Shown: one piece after another, positions 24,148 through 31,832 of the stretch | Layout: every line of letters begins with the position of its first letter | Position numbering within the stretch: the stretch's first letter is position 1 | Assembly: GCA_019247075.1 (NCBI GenBank) | Contig: JAFAPR010000051.1 | Location: 1-35,746, forward strand | DNA length: 35,746 bases | Direction of reading: 5' to 3' | Origin: Solirubrobacterales bacterium | GTDB taxonomy: Bacteria > Actinomycetota > Thermoleophilia > Solirubrobacterales > Solirubrobacteraceae | Program-made: the position numbers and the translations under genes | Notes under the pieces: generated by a model | What the model was told of the DNA's origin: nothing | What the model saw: only the letters and a program-made list of their open reading frames with translations | The model's database searches: none

Positions 24148-24153
24148 GGCCTG

Positions 24154-24182
24154 ATCGTATTAGGAGCCCGGTCTCCGGGCAA
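24154..24182 (-). promoter_or_regulatory. candidate leaderless promoter of the cupin, overlapped by a hairpin
   Basis: On the minus strand TTGCCC (24182-24177), 17 bases, then TACGAT (24159-24154) and six bases to the GTG. The perfect inverted repeat GCCCGG-TCT-CCGGGC (24166-24180) overlaps the -35 box and spacer. It could be an operator, or the terminator of the methyltransferase whose stop is 42 bases upstream. Confidence 0.4.
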
Positions 24183-24221
24183 TCTTGCCCAGCAGCCGCC
24201 CGCCGCCCGGGTGCAAGGTCC

Positions 24222-25013
24222 TCAGAAGCGGCTTGGCCGACGGCCGTGTGCCACGCAGATGGTTGGAGAAGTGATCGTGGTGCCAGGCTCTTCGAGCAGG
24301 CGCCGCGCCTGGTCGATCTCACTCCTGTCCGCGCCGAGGAGGATCAATTGCTCCCGCAACCGCTCGACCGTTAGCGACAGAAGGCGGCAGGGGAGTGACC
24401 CGCCGGGGTGGCAGCGAGAGATGTGGTCTGCGTGCACTTCGACAAGTCCGGCCGCGCGTAGGTCGCCGCACAGGCGCACGCCGTAAGCGGGATCCCAGCC
24501 CCCGGCCATCGCTGCGTCAAGGAATCGCGACCAAACCCGCTGCCACACCAGATTGGGCGGCGACAGAGCCACCGTGGTGAAGTCCGGAGCGATCGACGCC
24601 ACCCACCCTCCCGGTCGCGCGGCGCTCACAAGTCGCTGCAACGCCCCCAGGCGGGGTGAAAGAAACATCAGCAGCAGACGCGCATGGACGAGGTCAAACT
24701 CGCCTTCGGGCAGCTGGTCGGACAACAGGTCGTGACGGCGCACCTCGACCCGATCGCTCGCGAGCTCGTCGAGCAAGCTGACGTCGAGATCCACCGCAAG
24801 CACCGAGCCCGTGCTCCCGACCCGCTCGGCAAGCATCCGCGTGACCGACCCCCCGCCCGCCCCGGCATCCAGACAACGCCAGCCCTCGCCGACCCCAATC
24901 GCATCAAGCTGACCGGCGCTCAGCGGATCGTGGTACTCCTCAAGCAGCCTCAGCCGCGCCCGCTCCAGGTCAGGCGAACCTTCCTGAGAAAGAACGTACT
25001 CAGCCGTGGTTAC
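24222..25013 (-). CDS. class I SAM-dependent methyltransferase, 263 aa, start codon apparently lost
   Basis: Motif I is CLDAGAGGGSVTRML, followed by VLAVDLD, DLVHARLLLMFLSPRLGAL, and AARPGGWVASIAPDF. This is a standard Rossmann methyltransferase of the ubiE/type 11 kind with a C-terminal lid containing ADHISRCHPGGS. The expected N-terminus VTTAEYVLSQEG begins with GTA at 25013-25011. There is no ATG, GTG or TTG between there and motif I, where the first ATG would delete the SAM loop. Upstream the frame only runs into the DUF1326 gene. The stop of that gene and this codon read TAGTA. A TAGTG junction would give a GTG start in the usual one-base overlap, so one G-to-A change explains the defect. 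The substrate is unknown. Confidence 0.7.
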   Translation of the reverse strand, partial: VTTAEYVLSQEGSPDLERARLRLLEEYHDPLSAGQLDAIGVGEGWRCLDAGAGGGSVTRMLAERVGSTGSVLAVDLDVSLLDELASDRVEVRRHDLLSDQLPEGEFDLVHARLLLMFLSPRLGALQRLVSAARPGGWVASIAPDFTTVALSPPNLVWQRVWSRFLDAAMAGGWDPAYGVRLCGDLRAAGLVEVHADHISRCHPGGSLPCRLLSLTVERLREQLILLGADRSEIDQARRLLEEPGTTITSPTICVAHGRRPSRF

Positions 25014-25636
25014 TAGCGGTCGCTGCCCCAGTCTTGGTTTGAGACGAGCGAGGTGTGAACGCCGCCGTGGCTGAAGGCGATCTCGTCGGTCGAGCGCAGT
25101 GTGTCCGATCTCAGGATCTCGGCGAGACCGTCTCCGCGCGAGTACTCCATCCCTCCGGGAATCGCGACCCGCATGGTCTCTTCCTCGCCGGTGACCGGGT
25201 TTTTGATCGGGGCGAAGCGGTTCTCCATGACATCGCCAACGTTGATCGTGCCGGTGCGGCCCTCGACCTGGAAGTCGATCGGCAGGATCCCCGGGTCCTT
25301 GACCTCGGTGACTATGGTCGCGAGCACCTGGAACCAGGACCCCCCCGCTTGGCCGCTGAGGATCTGGCCGATGCTTTCCATCTGCTCCGAGCTCATCGAC
25401 GGGTCGAGATAGGGCTTGACGGTGCCGTTGCCTTCGTGCAGCGGGCCCGGCCAGTGAAACGCAACGCACCACTTCGATCCCGCCAGCGAGACGCCGTCGA
25501 ACGAGCCCTCGTCGACGCGCATGCCAATGAACCCTTCGCACGGTCCGTAGGTTGGAGGGCTCATGAAGTCGCACGGACACCCCGGCGCGCAGTTGCAGCT
25601 CTTGAAGTAGATCCCCTTCATCCGCCAGTCGGCCAT
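25013..25636 (-). CDS. DUF1326 domain protein, Cys-rich, 207 aa
   Basis: The protein matches the DUF1326 (PF07040) pattern. The N-terminus has C14-x-C16-x3-C20-x-C22 in FKSCNCAPGCPCDFMSPPT and C33 in GPCEG, followed by GFIGMRVDEGSFDGVSLAG, WPGPLHEGN and a C-terminal GGMEYSRGDG. The family has no proven biochemistry that I know. The Cys cluster looks like a metal-binding site. DUF1326 genes are known neighbours of DUF2182 genes, and a DUF2182 gene diverges here. The ATG at 25636 has GAAGGGA eight or so bases upstream. Its transcript, from a -10 box at 25691-25686, would have a leader of about 45 bases. The stop overlaps the methyltransferase. Confidence 0.85.
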   Translation of the reverse strand: MADWRMKGIYFKSCNCAPGCPCDFMSPPTYGPCEGFIGMRVDEGSFDGVSLAGSKWCVAFHWPGPLHEGNGTVKPYLDPSMSSEQMESIGQILSGQAGGSWFQVLATIVTEVKDPGILPIDFQVEGRTGTINVGDVMENRFAPIKNPVTGEEETMRVAIPGGMEYSRGDGLAEILRSDTLRSTDEIAFSHGGVHTSLVSNQDWGSDR

Positions 25637-25685
25637 TGTCTCAATCCCTTCGCCGCGCGCCTTCCCGAGAGGCGCAACCGTGACG

Positions 25686-25739
25686 AGCCTAACGCGATCG
25701 CCGAGGCAGTTGCAACCACTCTGCCTATCGGCCTAGCAT
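25686..25739. promoter_or_regulatory. divergent promoters sharing one palindromic -35 box
   Basis: TTGCAA at 25710-25715 is its own reverse complement. Rightwards it is followed by 18 bases and TAGCAT (25734-25739), nine bases before the DUF2182 ATG. Leftwards it is followed by 18 bases and TAGGCT (25691-25686), upstream of DUF1326. Polymerase could bind in only one direction at a time, so the two genes would be reciprocally or jointly controlled. Confidence 0.5.
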
Positions 25740-25748
25740 CAGCTCGGC

Positions 25749-26615
25749 ATGTCGATGGCAGGTCTGGACCGCGAGTGCTCGGGTCCCCGGCTAGCGCGAA
25801 GTCAGATCGCGCTTGTCGCGGCGCTGCTGGGCTGCGCCGCGCTCGGCTGGGCCGTCACGGACGCCCGGATGCGCGGGATGGATGCGGGTCCCGGCACGGA
25901 TCTGGGGGCGCTTGGCTTCTACACCATCAGCTGGGTGGTGATGATGGCCGCGATGATGTTTCCCTCGGTCGTGCCGATGGTGCTCGGCTACGCCCGTGTC
26001 GAGCGCGGCATGAGAACTCGCGGCCGCGCCGGCTCGTCAGCCGCGTTCGTCTGCGGATACCTCGTAGTCTGGACGGTGTTCGGGCTGCTCGCCTACGGCC
26101 TGTTTGACGGGGTCAAAGCGATGTCGATCGACGCGCTCCGATGGGACCATGACGGAAAGTATTTGGCCGGCGCCGTGATCGTTCTCGCTGCCGCTTACCA
26201 GCTGACTCCCGCCAAGGACGCGTGCCTGCGGCGGTGCCGCGATCCGTTCACCTTCCTGGCCGAGGAGTGGCGCGACGGCCGCGCAGGAGCGCTCAAGATG
26301 GGCACGCTACACGGAGCATGGTGTGCGGGCTGCTGTTGGGCGCTGATGGCCGCGCTCTTCGCGCTGGGGGTAATGAGCCTGGGCTGGATGGCGTTCGTGG
26401 CGGCGATCGTTGCCTTCGAGAAGCTCGTGCCATGGAGACGGATCGCGACGCACGCCGTCGCGGCCACGCTATTGGGCCTCGGCCTCGGCGTCGGGCTCGT
26501 GCCCGGACGCATCCCAGGGCTCACCTTGCCGAGCTCAGCCGCTGCCCGACACGCGATGCAGTCGATGCAGACTGCGATGCCGCGCATGCAGAACCACCGA
26601 ATGCGGGGCAAGTAG
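25749..26615 (+). CDS. DUF2182 integral membrane protein, Cys/Met-rich, 288 aa
   Basis: Fits DUF2182 (PF09948, formerly described as a predicted metal-binding membrane protein). An N-terminal helix (IALVAALLGCAALGWAV) is followed by ISWVVMMAAMMFPSVVPMVL (60-79), the family signature, then helices near 99-119 and 139-152. TPAKDACLRRCRDP has Cys159 and Cys163, and HGAWCAGCCWALM has His188, Cys192, Cys195 and Cys196. Two more helices follow. The C-terminal tail is Met-rich (Met270, 273, 277, 280, 285), a pattern seen in copper-binding proteins. A copper or other soft-metal role, perhaps together with DUF1326, is inference. The ATG at 25749 is nine bases from the TAGCAT box; ATG at 25755 is the alternative. 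It converges with the LAL regulator 55 bases away. Confidence 0.87.
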   Translation: MSMAGLDRECSGPRLARSQIALVAALLGCAALGWAVTDARMRGMDAGPGTDLGALGFYTISWVVMMAAMMFPSVVPMVLGYARVERGMRTRGRAGSSAAFVCGYLVVWTVFGLLAYGLFDGVKAMSIDALRWDHDGKYLAGAVIVLAAAYQLTPAKDACLRRCRDPFTFLAEEWRDGRAGALKMGTLHGAWCAGCCWALMAALFALGVMSLGWMAFVAAIVAFEKLVPWRRIATHAVAATLLGLGLGVGLVPGRIPGLTLPSSAAARHAMQSMQTAMPRMQNHRMRGK

Positions 26616-26670
26616 CGCCCGTCCAAGCCCGCGGAAGCGGGGTGTGTCGCGATGAGTCTGCCTGCTGGCG

Positions 26671-29613
26671 TCATCGCCGCGGCAGTTGCGCGGGCACGTC
26701 AGCTGTCTCGTCGACCGAGGTGATCAGCGTCGCGAGCGCGGCGCGGGAGTGGACTCCGAGCTTGTCGTAGATGCGGGCGAGATGGCTCTCGATCGTCTTT
26801 TCGCTCAGGAACAGGGCGGCGGCGACTTCACGGTTGGTTTCGCCTCGCGCTACATGTTGGGCCACCTCGCGTTCACGGGTGCTGAGCGCCCCCGGGCGCG
26901 AGCGCGCCGCCGTCCGTCGGCGGTGGACGCGTTTACCCAGGCGTCGCAGCTCGCGCGCGGCCGCGTCCGCTTCGCCGGTCGCGCCGCATGTCAGAAACAC
27001 GGCGCGAGCGCGCTCGAGCGCGGCGATCGCCTTGTCGCGTTCGCCCCCAGCAGCCAGGGCGCGACCGGTCAGCGCTCGGGCACGCGCCGCGAGCAACGGG
27101 TTTCCGGCATGCTCCGCCTGGGCGATTGCGGCTTGTGCCGTGCGCTTCGCTGCCTGGTGCTGCGCGCGCGCGAGCAGCACCGCCGCGCGAGCGCAGCCCG
27201 CGGTTGCGCTCTGCTGAGGCAGCTGGGTCGTAGCCGCGCGTGCCTCGGCGCGCGCGGCGGTCTCCTCGGCGGCGGCGAGGTCGCCCAGCGCGAGATGGGT
27301 GCGGGTGAGGAGCTCCCAGCCGTGGGCGCCGGCGAGGTCCAGCAGCTGGCGGGACGGGGTGGCTTCAAGGGACGCGAGCTGCTCACGACAGCCGGCTGCG
27401 TCCCCGGTGGCGTAAAGCGCGCCGGCGAGGCGCAGCTGGGCCAGTGGCGAGAAGAAGCTCTCGCCCAGGCGGTCGGAGTGTGCCACCGCCTCGCGGGCGT
27501 TGGCGAGCGCCCCTTCGCTGTCGCCGGCCCACATCGCTGCCATCGAGGCGGCCTCAGAGGCCCAAACGATCAGCTGGCCGTTGCCCGAGAGCAGCGCCGC
27601 GTCGACGGCCGTGTCGGCGACGCGGACGGCCTCGCTCACACGACCGCAAAGGATCAGTGCTTGGACTTGGAGGTTCAGCAGTCCGGGGATGTTCGATCCG
27701 CCTTGGCCCGAGGCACGCGAGAGCGAGAGCCCGCGTTGTACGGGGTCGAGCACGTGGTTCATCTCTTCCAGTGCGAACGCGGCCATCCCGAGCCAGCCGC
27801 ACAGATCGATCCGCTCGATCAGGTGCTCATCATCGATGGCGTCGAACGCCCCCAACGCGGTTCTCAGGTGGGCTTTCGCCGGCTCGACCTGGACTGTGCT
27901 CGACGCCGCGAGGCTGGCCAGGGCAGCCGCCAGGCAGACCAAGACAGGGTCTCCTCTGGCGCGCGCGTCGGCCAGGACCGCCACCGCCGTGTGCCCCATG
28001 GCGTCAAACTCGCCGCGGAAGTAGCAGTTGATGGAGATCTCGAGCCGCAGTGTGAGCGCATCGGCGGTATCCGTCGCGGGCAATGACCGCAGCGCCTGGT
28101 CGAGCAGGTCCCGCGACTCGAGCGGAAGCCCGGTCTGGCGTTTGACCGCCGCAATCTGGCCGATCAAACGGGCGCGCTGCCGCCGGTGGTCCGCGGGCAC
28201 GAGGTCCAGCGCCCGCATGAGCGCATCCAGCGCCTCCTCGAATACGCCGGCCTGCGCGAGCGCGTCGGCAGCCTCGGTGAGCAGGGTGAGTTGCAGCTCT
28301 GGGGGAGCGTCCGAGGTCAGCAATGCCAGCGCCGCCTGCAGACGGCGTGCAGCGGTCACGGGGGCGCGCGGCGCGACCTCGCGCGCCGCCTCGATCAGCA
28401 ACGCGATCGCCTGCTCGTCGCCCGCCACGGCCGAACGCTCGACATGAGCGGCTCGCGCCGCAAGCGAGTCGCCGGCGGTCTCGAGCGCCGCTGCGGCGCG
28501 GGCGTGCGCGGCAAGTAGCCACCCGCGACCCGTCCATTCGTACACGGCTCGGCGCACGATGGGGTGGCGGAAGCGAAATCGCCTGGGTGCATCTGTCGGG
28601 CGCACCACGTCCGCGTCGAGCAGCACATCGAGGCTTGCGAGGACCTCCGGCTCGGCCAGCTGCGCTATCGCCGCGACCAGCTCCGGCTCGAAGGCCTCGC
28701 CGGCCACGGCCGCGGACTCCAGTACCTTCCGCGTTCCAAGCGGCAACTCCGCAAGCTCATCGCGGATCGCGGCGGCCACGCTCGCCGGCACCTCGAGCTC
28801 GTGCGCCGACGAGAGCATCGACCCGGGTCCTGCTCGCAGCGGTCCATGGTGGGCGGCGCGGCCGAGTTCCTGAAGATAGAAGGGATTGCCGCCACTCTCT
28901 CGATACAGCGCCGAGCGCCTTGCGGGGTCGATCACTGGTTCCAACAGCGCGTCCGCCTCGCCGGCGGTCAGCGGCGCGAGCTCCAGGCGGACACAGCGCC
29001 CCGCGCGCTCGGCGGTGTCCAGAGCCGCGGCGAGGCGCGCTGGGGCCAGGCGGAAAGCGCAAACGGTCAGAAGCGGGCCGTGGAAGCGGCGCAGCAGGTG
29101 GGCGACCGCTTCGATCGAGCCCTCGTCTGACCAGTGCATGTCGTCGAGCGCCAAGACCACCGGCTGGTTGGCGGCCAAGCGCTCGAGCAGCGCGCGGATC
29201 GCGTAGTGCGCGCGGTAACGCTCGGCCTCCAGCCCGGGGCGGGACCGCCCGGTGGAAAGCGCCGCCAGCGAAGGGAAGATCTCCGCCAGCTCGGCGGCCA
29301 CCTCCTCGCCAAGCGCCCGAAGCAGGGCCGGGTCCAGGGCGCCCAAATAGTCGTTCACGGCGTCGAGCAGCACGCCGAACGGCACCGCGCGCTCGAATTC
29401 CGCCGCCCGTCCCTCGAGCACCAGATAGCCGCGTGCCTCGGCGCGAGCTGTGAGCTCGGACAACAGGCGGGACTTGCCGATTCCGGCTTCGCCGACGACC
29501 TCGAGCGCCCCGGGGTGCCCAGCGGCAAGTTGGTCCAGGGCTCCTTCGATCGCGGCCAACTCCTGCGAGCGCCCGACCAGCGCGCTCGCCGCGTGTCGAT
29601 CAGTACTGGGCAT
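26671..29613 (-). CDS. LAL-family (AAA+/TPR/LuxR) transcriptional regulator, 980 aa
   Basis: The domain order is that of MalT-like large LuxR regulators. It starts with LVGRSQELAAIEGAL, then an AAA_16 ATPase with Walker A GEAGIGKS (41-48) and Walker B VVLALDD (153-159), followed by MHWSD. A winged and helical region follows, and then a long TPR-like array (about 400-890) of A-rich helical pairs. The C-terminal LuxR helix-turn-helix (about 908-964) contains LSTREREVAQHVARGETN, REVAAALFLSEKTIESHLAR and IYDKLGVHSRAAL. ATP and an inducer would control oligomerisation and promoter binding. The ATG at 29613 has GAGGGGG about eight bases upstream. Its targets are not evident; it is divergent from the sigma-factor gene pair and converges with DUF2182. 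Length is typical. Confidence 0.93.
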   Translation of the reverse strand: MPSTDRHAASALVGRSQELAAIEGALDQLAAGHPGALEVVGEAGIGKSRLLSELTARAEARGYLVLEGRAAEFERAVPFGVLLDAVNDYLGALDPALLRALGEEVAAELAEIFPSLAALSTGRSRPGLEAERYRAHYAIRALLERLAANQPVVLALDDMHWSDEGSIEAVAHLLRRFHGPLLTVCAFRLAPARLAAALDTAERAGRCVRLELAPLTAGEADALLEPVIDPARRSALYRESGGNPFYLQELGRAAHHGPLRAGPGSMLSSAHELEVPASVAAAIRDELAELPLGTRKVLESAAVAGEAFEPELVAAIAQLAEPEVLASLDVLLDADVVRPTDAPRRFRFRHPIVRRAVYEWTGRGWLLAAHARAAAALETAGDSLAARAAHVERSAVAGDEQAIALLIEAAREVAPRAPVTAARRLQAALALLTSDAPPELQLTLLTEAADALAQAGVFEEALDALMRALDLVPADHRRQRARLIGQIAAVKRQTGLPLESRDLLDQALRSLPATDTADALTLRLEISINCYFRGEFDAMGHTAVAVLADARARGDPVLVCLAAALASLAASSTVQVEPAKAHLRTALGAFDAIDDEHLIERIDLCGWLGMAAFALEEMNHVLDPVQRGLSLSRASGQGGSNIPGLLNLQVQALILCGRVSEAVRVADTAVDAALLSGNGQLIVWASEAASMAAMWAGDSEGALANAREAVAHSDRLGESFFSPLAQLRLAGALYATGDAAGCREQLASLEATPSRQLLDLAGAHGWELLTRTHLALGDLAAAEETAARAEARAATTQLPQQSATAGCARAAVLLARAQHQAAKRTAQAAIAQAEHAGNPLLAARARALTGRALAAGGERDKAIAALERARAVFLTCGATGEADAAARELRRLGKRVHRRRTAARSRPGALSTREREVAQHVARGETNREVAAALFLSEKTIESHLARIYDKLGVHSRAALATLITSVDETADVPAQLPRR

Positions 29614-29777
29614 CCCGAAAGCCCCCTCGCGAAAAGTCTACTTCCCGTTCGGTGGCCAGGCGGCCTTCTTCGCCCCAACGCCGCCCCACCGGATCAGGGG
29701 TGGGCGCCGAAGTCCAGGGATCGCTTCCGGGATTCGCCCCATACCGTTCTGCGGCCCCGGTTGGGACCCTTGAGCCC

Positions 29778-30020
29778 GTGCCGAGGTTCATGCTCACCCA
29801 CGCCCACAGCGCCGATCAGTGCCGGGTCGCGGCCGCCGCGTGGAAGGGGTTCTCAAGCCCTCTGCGCCACGGCCGGACCGTGGGTTCTTGCGCGAGCGGG
29901 GGCCATCGGCTCTGGTGGATGATCGAAGCGCCCGACGTGGCAGGCGCCCTGGCCCAACTCCCGCCCTACCTCGCGTCGCGGACAACCGCCGAGGAGGTGC
30001 GCGAGGTGGAGATCCCGTGA
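29778..30020 (+). CDS. small protein of unknown function coupled to the sigma factor, 80 aa
   Basis: The sequence begins VPRFMLTHAHSADQCRVAAA, then WKGFSSPLRHGRTVGSC, GGHRLWWMIEAPDVAGALAQ and LPPYLASRTTAEEVREVEIP. It looks like a compact alpha-beta domain of the dimeric ferredoxin-like (DUF3303 or similar) kind. I cannot assign a family with certainty. Two His near the start, Cys and a later GGH could form a ligand or metal site. The GTG at 29778 gives the most family-like N-terminus; the ATG at 29790 has GAGG only three bases away. Its stop overlaps the sigma factor's GTG (GTGA), so the two are co-translated. That makes it a candidate partner or sensor for the sigma factor, which is inference. 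Confidence 0.65.
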   Translation: MPRFMLTHAHSADQCRVAAAAWKGFSSPLRHGRTVGSCASGGHRLWWMIEAPDVAGALAQLPPYLASRTTAEEVREVEIP

Positions 30021-30589
30021 GCACCGAGTCTCCTCCCACGGCTTGGCAGAGTCCCTCAGAGGGCCGGCAAGCCCCGCGATGGCATGGCGCAGGCAGAACG
30101 CTCCAGCCGGACGCGCTCGTCCAGCACCTCGACCGCCTCTACCGAGCCGCCTGGGCCCTGTGCGGCTCGCGCGAGGATGCCGAGGACCTGGTCCAGGAGA
30201 CATGCGCGCGGCTGCTGCAAAAGCCGCGACGGCTGCGCTCCGACGACGAGTTCGGCTACCTCCTCCGAACACTCCGCAACACCTACTTCAGCCTGTGCAG
30301 ATCGGCCAGCCGGCGCCCTCGCGTGACGACGACGCTCGAGGACATCGACGCCGCCGATCCAGCCACCCACACGCGACCCGAGCACGCGCTCGCCGCACAA
30401 GAGGTGTACGCCGCGATCGCGGAGCTGCCCGAACCGCTCCGGCTCGCAGTTGTCGCCGTGGACGTGCTTGGATTGTCCTACCGGGACGCCGGCCGCTCGC
30501 TACGCGCGCGCGAGGCGACGATCACCACGCGCCTGTACCGTGGCCGTCAGCGAGTGGCCCGCGTGCTGGACGCGCAAAGTGCCGCCTGA
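30017..30589 (+). CDS. ECF-type RNA polymerase sigma factor, 190 aa
   Basis: Region 2 is LVQHLDRLYRAAWALCGSRE and DAEDLVQETCARLLQKPRRL, with the DAEDLVQET helix that binds the core polymerase and -10 DNA. Region 4 is AAIAELPEPLRLAVVAVDVL, GLSYRDAG and TRLYRGRQRVARVL, a helix-turn-helix for -35 recognition. No region 1 or 3 is present, as in ECF sigma factors. The start is GTG at 30017, inside the small upstream gene. No zinc-finger anti-sigma gene of the usual kind is adjacent. On the opposite strand the lipoprotein gene overlaps the last 90 bases. It probably directs a small stress or envelope regulon; target promoters cannot be named from the sequence. Confidence 0.88.
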   Translation: MSTESPPTAWQSPSEGRQAPRWHGAGRTLQPDALVQHLDRLYRAAWALCGSREDAEDLVQETCARLLQKPRRLRSDDEFGYLLRTLRNTYFSLCRSASRRPRVTTTLEDIDAADPATHTRPEHALAAQEVYAAIAELPEPLRLAVVAVDVLGLSYRDAGRSLRAREATITTRLYRGRQRVARVLDAQSAA

Positions 30590-31243
30590 CCGGCTGGCCA
30601 GAAAGCTCGCGATCGCGTGCTCGATGATCGGCCGCTGGCGAGCCCACTCGCTCGGCGGCGCCGCGCCCAGCACGACAGCGCTGGCCCCGGAGTGGGCGGC
30701 GCCGGCGCCGGAGCGGGCGACCAAGCACGCAATCTCGCGGTAGCGACTTACGGACGTGCGGTACTGGTCGATCACGCAGGACGCTCTCGACCCGTCAACG
30801 CTGAGCCCGGTGGCCGCGGCGAGCGCACGAACATCGCGGTCGCCTTCCTCCCTGTTGTGGGCCGGGCGGAAACGCGACCAGTTCGCCAGTGTCTCGGCGC
30901 CGGAGCGTGGCGTGGCGTTCAAATAGCCGACGATCGCGCCGTGTTCGCGCAGGACGAACGAGACGCTGCCGGGATCGCCCCGAAGCGTTTGCCACCCGGA
31001 TGGACGCAGCAGCACGCCGCCCGCGGTCGCATCGGCCAACGCCGAGGCAGGCGGGGCAGACCCACCCGCGAGCCAGGCAAACGCCTGCCCGTTCTGGGGA
31101 TGTATTGCCGCGGTCGAGTTCGACGGGTGGGCGTTCGCCGTCGCGCGCGATGACTTTGTCGCCGCGATCGTCCCGCAGCCGGCACCCAGCCCGCCCAGGG
31201 CGAGCAGGCCTGTCAGGGAAAGCATCTGTCGGATGAGGCGCAT
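30500..31243 (-). CDS. predicted lipoprotein, 247 aa, tail-to-tail overlap with the sigma gene
   Basis: The N-terminus MRLIRQMLSLTGLLALGGLG is followed by the lipobox GAGC (Cys23), so it should be a surface lipoprotein. The mature region starts with a Ser/Ala/Thr-rich linker (to about residue 55), then a single domain with GQAFAWLAGGSAPPASAL, GVLLRPSGWQTLRGDPGS, VSFVLREHGAIVGYLNATPR and EIACLVARSGAGAAHSG. Two Cys (near RASCVID and EIACLV) may pair. I do not recognise the family. The last 90 bases overlap the sigma factor gene on the other strand, which is unusual and could make mutual antisense transcripts. The start at 31243 is supported by the signal sequence. It diverges from the small Ser/Ala-rich lipoprotein gene 169 bases away. 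Confidence 0.75.
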   Translation of the reverse strand: MRLIRQMLSLTGLLALGGLGAGCGTIAATKSSRATANAHPSNSTAAIHPQNGQAFAWLAGGSAPPASALADATAGGVLLRPSGWQTLRGDPGSVSFVLREHGAIVGYLNATPRSGAETLANWSRFRPAHNREEGDRDVRALAAATGLSVDGSRASCVIDQYRTSVSRYREIACLVARSGAGAAHSGASAVVLGAAPPSEWARQRPIIEHAIASFLASRSGGTLRVQHAGHSLTATVQARGDRRLARA

Positions 31244-31412
31244 TTCAGGAACTCGCTGGAAGCGGTCGCGCGGTAGTGCGACCTAAAGCAAAAGACTCGG
31301 CCCCGCTCTGATCCTTCCCCAATCAATCGCGGAAGGTTTCGCGAAGACCTGCGGTCCTTGGCTGCCAACGGCCGTCCATCCGGGGCGCGCCAACGCACCA
31401 AGGAGAACACAG

Positions 31413-31721
31413 ATGCACATCACGACCCGATCGATAAGGCTCGCGCTGGTCGCCCTCGGAGCAAGCGGCGCGATTGCGGCCGCAGGCTGCGGCGGCACCA
31501 GCCATGCCTCCTCAGGCACGAGCCATGCCGCCATGTCCGCGGTGACCCACGAGGCCTCTTCCGCCAAACCGTCGACCGGCACGTCGGCTGCCAAGCCGGC
31601 CAAGACGTCTGCCGCCAAGCCGGCCGCAAGCGCGTCCACCAGCAAAATCCCGCAAAACAACGGCGGCGATCAGGACAGCGACAACAACGGTGGTCCCAGC
31701 GATGGGGACGGCAACCTTTGA
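31413..31721 (+). CDS. small Ala/Ser/Lys-rich predicted lipoprotein, 102 aa
   Basis: AGGAG (31401-31405) lies seven bases before the ATG. The signal peptide is RLALVALGASGAIAAAGCGG, with a lipobox-like AAGC. After it the protein is low-complexity: SHASSGTSHAAM, then repeats of the KPSTGTSAAKPAKTSAAKP type, and an acidic Asp/Asn/Gly tail ending GDGNL. This is probably an extended surface or wall-spanning linker without a folded domain. No function can be assigned. A GC-rich hairpin begins seven bases after the stop, so it is probably a single-gene transcript. The segment between it and the divergent lipoprotein (31244-31412) should contain its promoter, but I see no clear boxes. Confidence 0.7.
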   Translation: MHITTRSIRLALVALGASGAIAAAGCGGTSHASSGTSHAAMSAVTHEASSAKPSTGTSAAKPAKTSAAKPAASASTSKIPQNNGGDQDSDNNGGPSDGDGNL

Positions 31722-31727
31722 GCCCCA

Positions 31728-31751
31728 GGCGGGCGCCCGAGCGCGCCCGCC
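31728..31751 (+). terminator. strong GC hairpin after the small lipoprotein gene
   Basis: GGCGGGCGC (31728-31736), loop CCGAGC, GCGCCCGCC (31743-31751): a perfect nine-base stem starting seven bases after the stop. There is no T-run, as is common for actinobacterial terminators. It could also merely stabilise the message. Confidence 0.6.
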
Positions 31752-31832
31752 CGCGGCGCGGCAGGTCGCGGGAAGGTCTCCGCGTCCCACGGTGTCTTCG
31801 GGGGAGCACAACCCACCACAAAGGAGTCTCCC

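Noticed and set aside
24222-25580. A single 452-codon minus-strand frame that would join the methyltransferase to sequence inside DUF1326
   Set aside because: Its first 189 codons are an out-of-frame, Arg-rich reading of DUF1326 with no similarity to methyltransferases. Only the part from 25013 is homologous.
26686-28086. Long plus-strand open frame antisense to the LAL regulator
   Set aside because: The minus-strand protein has full AAA+, TPR and LuxR domains. The plus frame has no recognisable motif and is a product of third-position GC bias.
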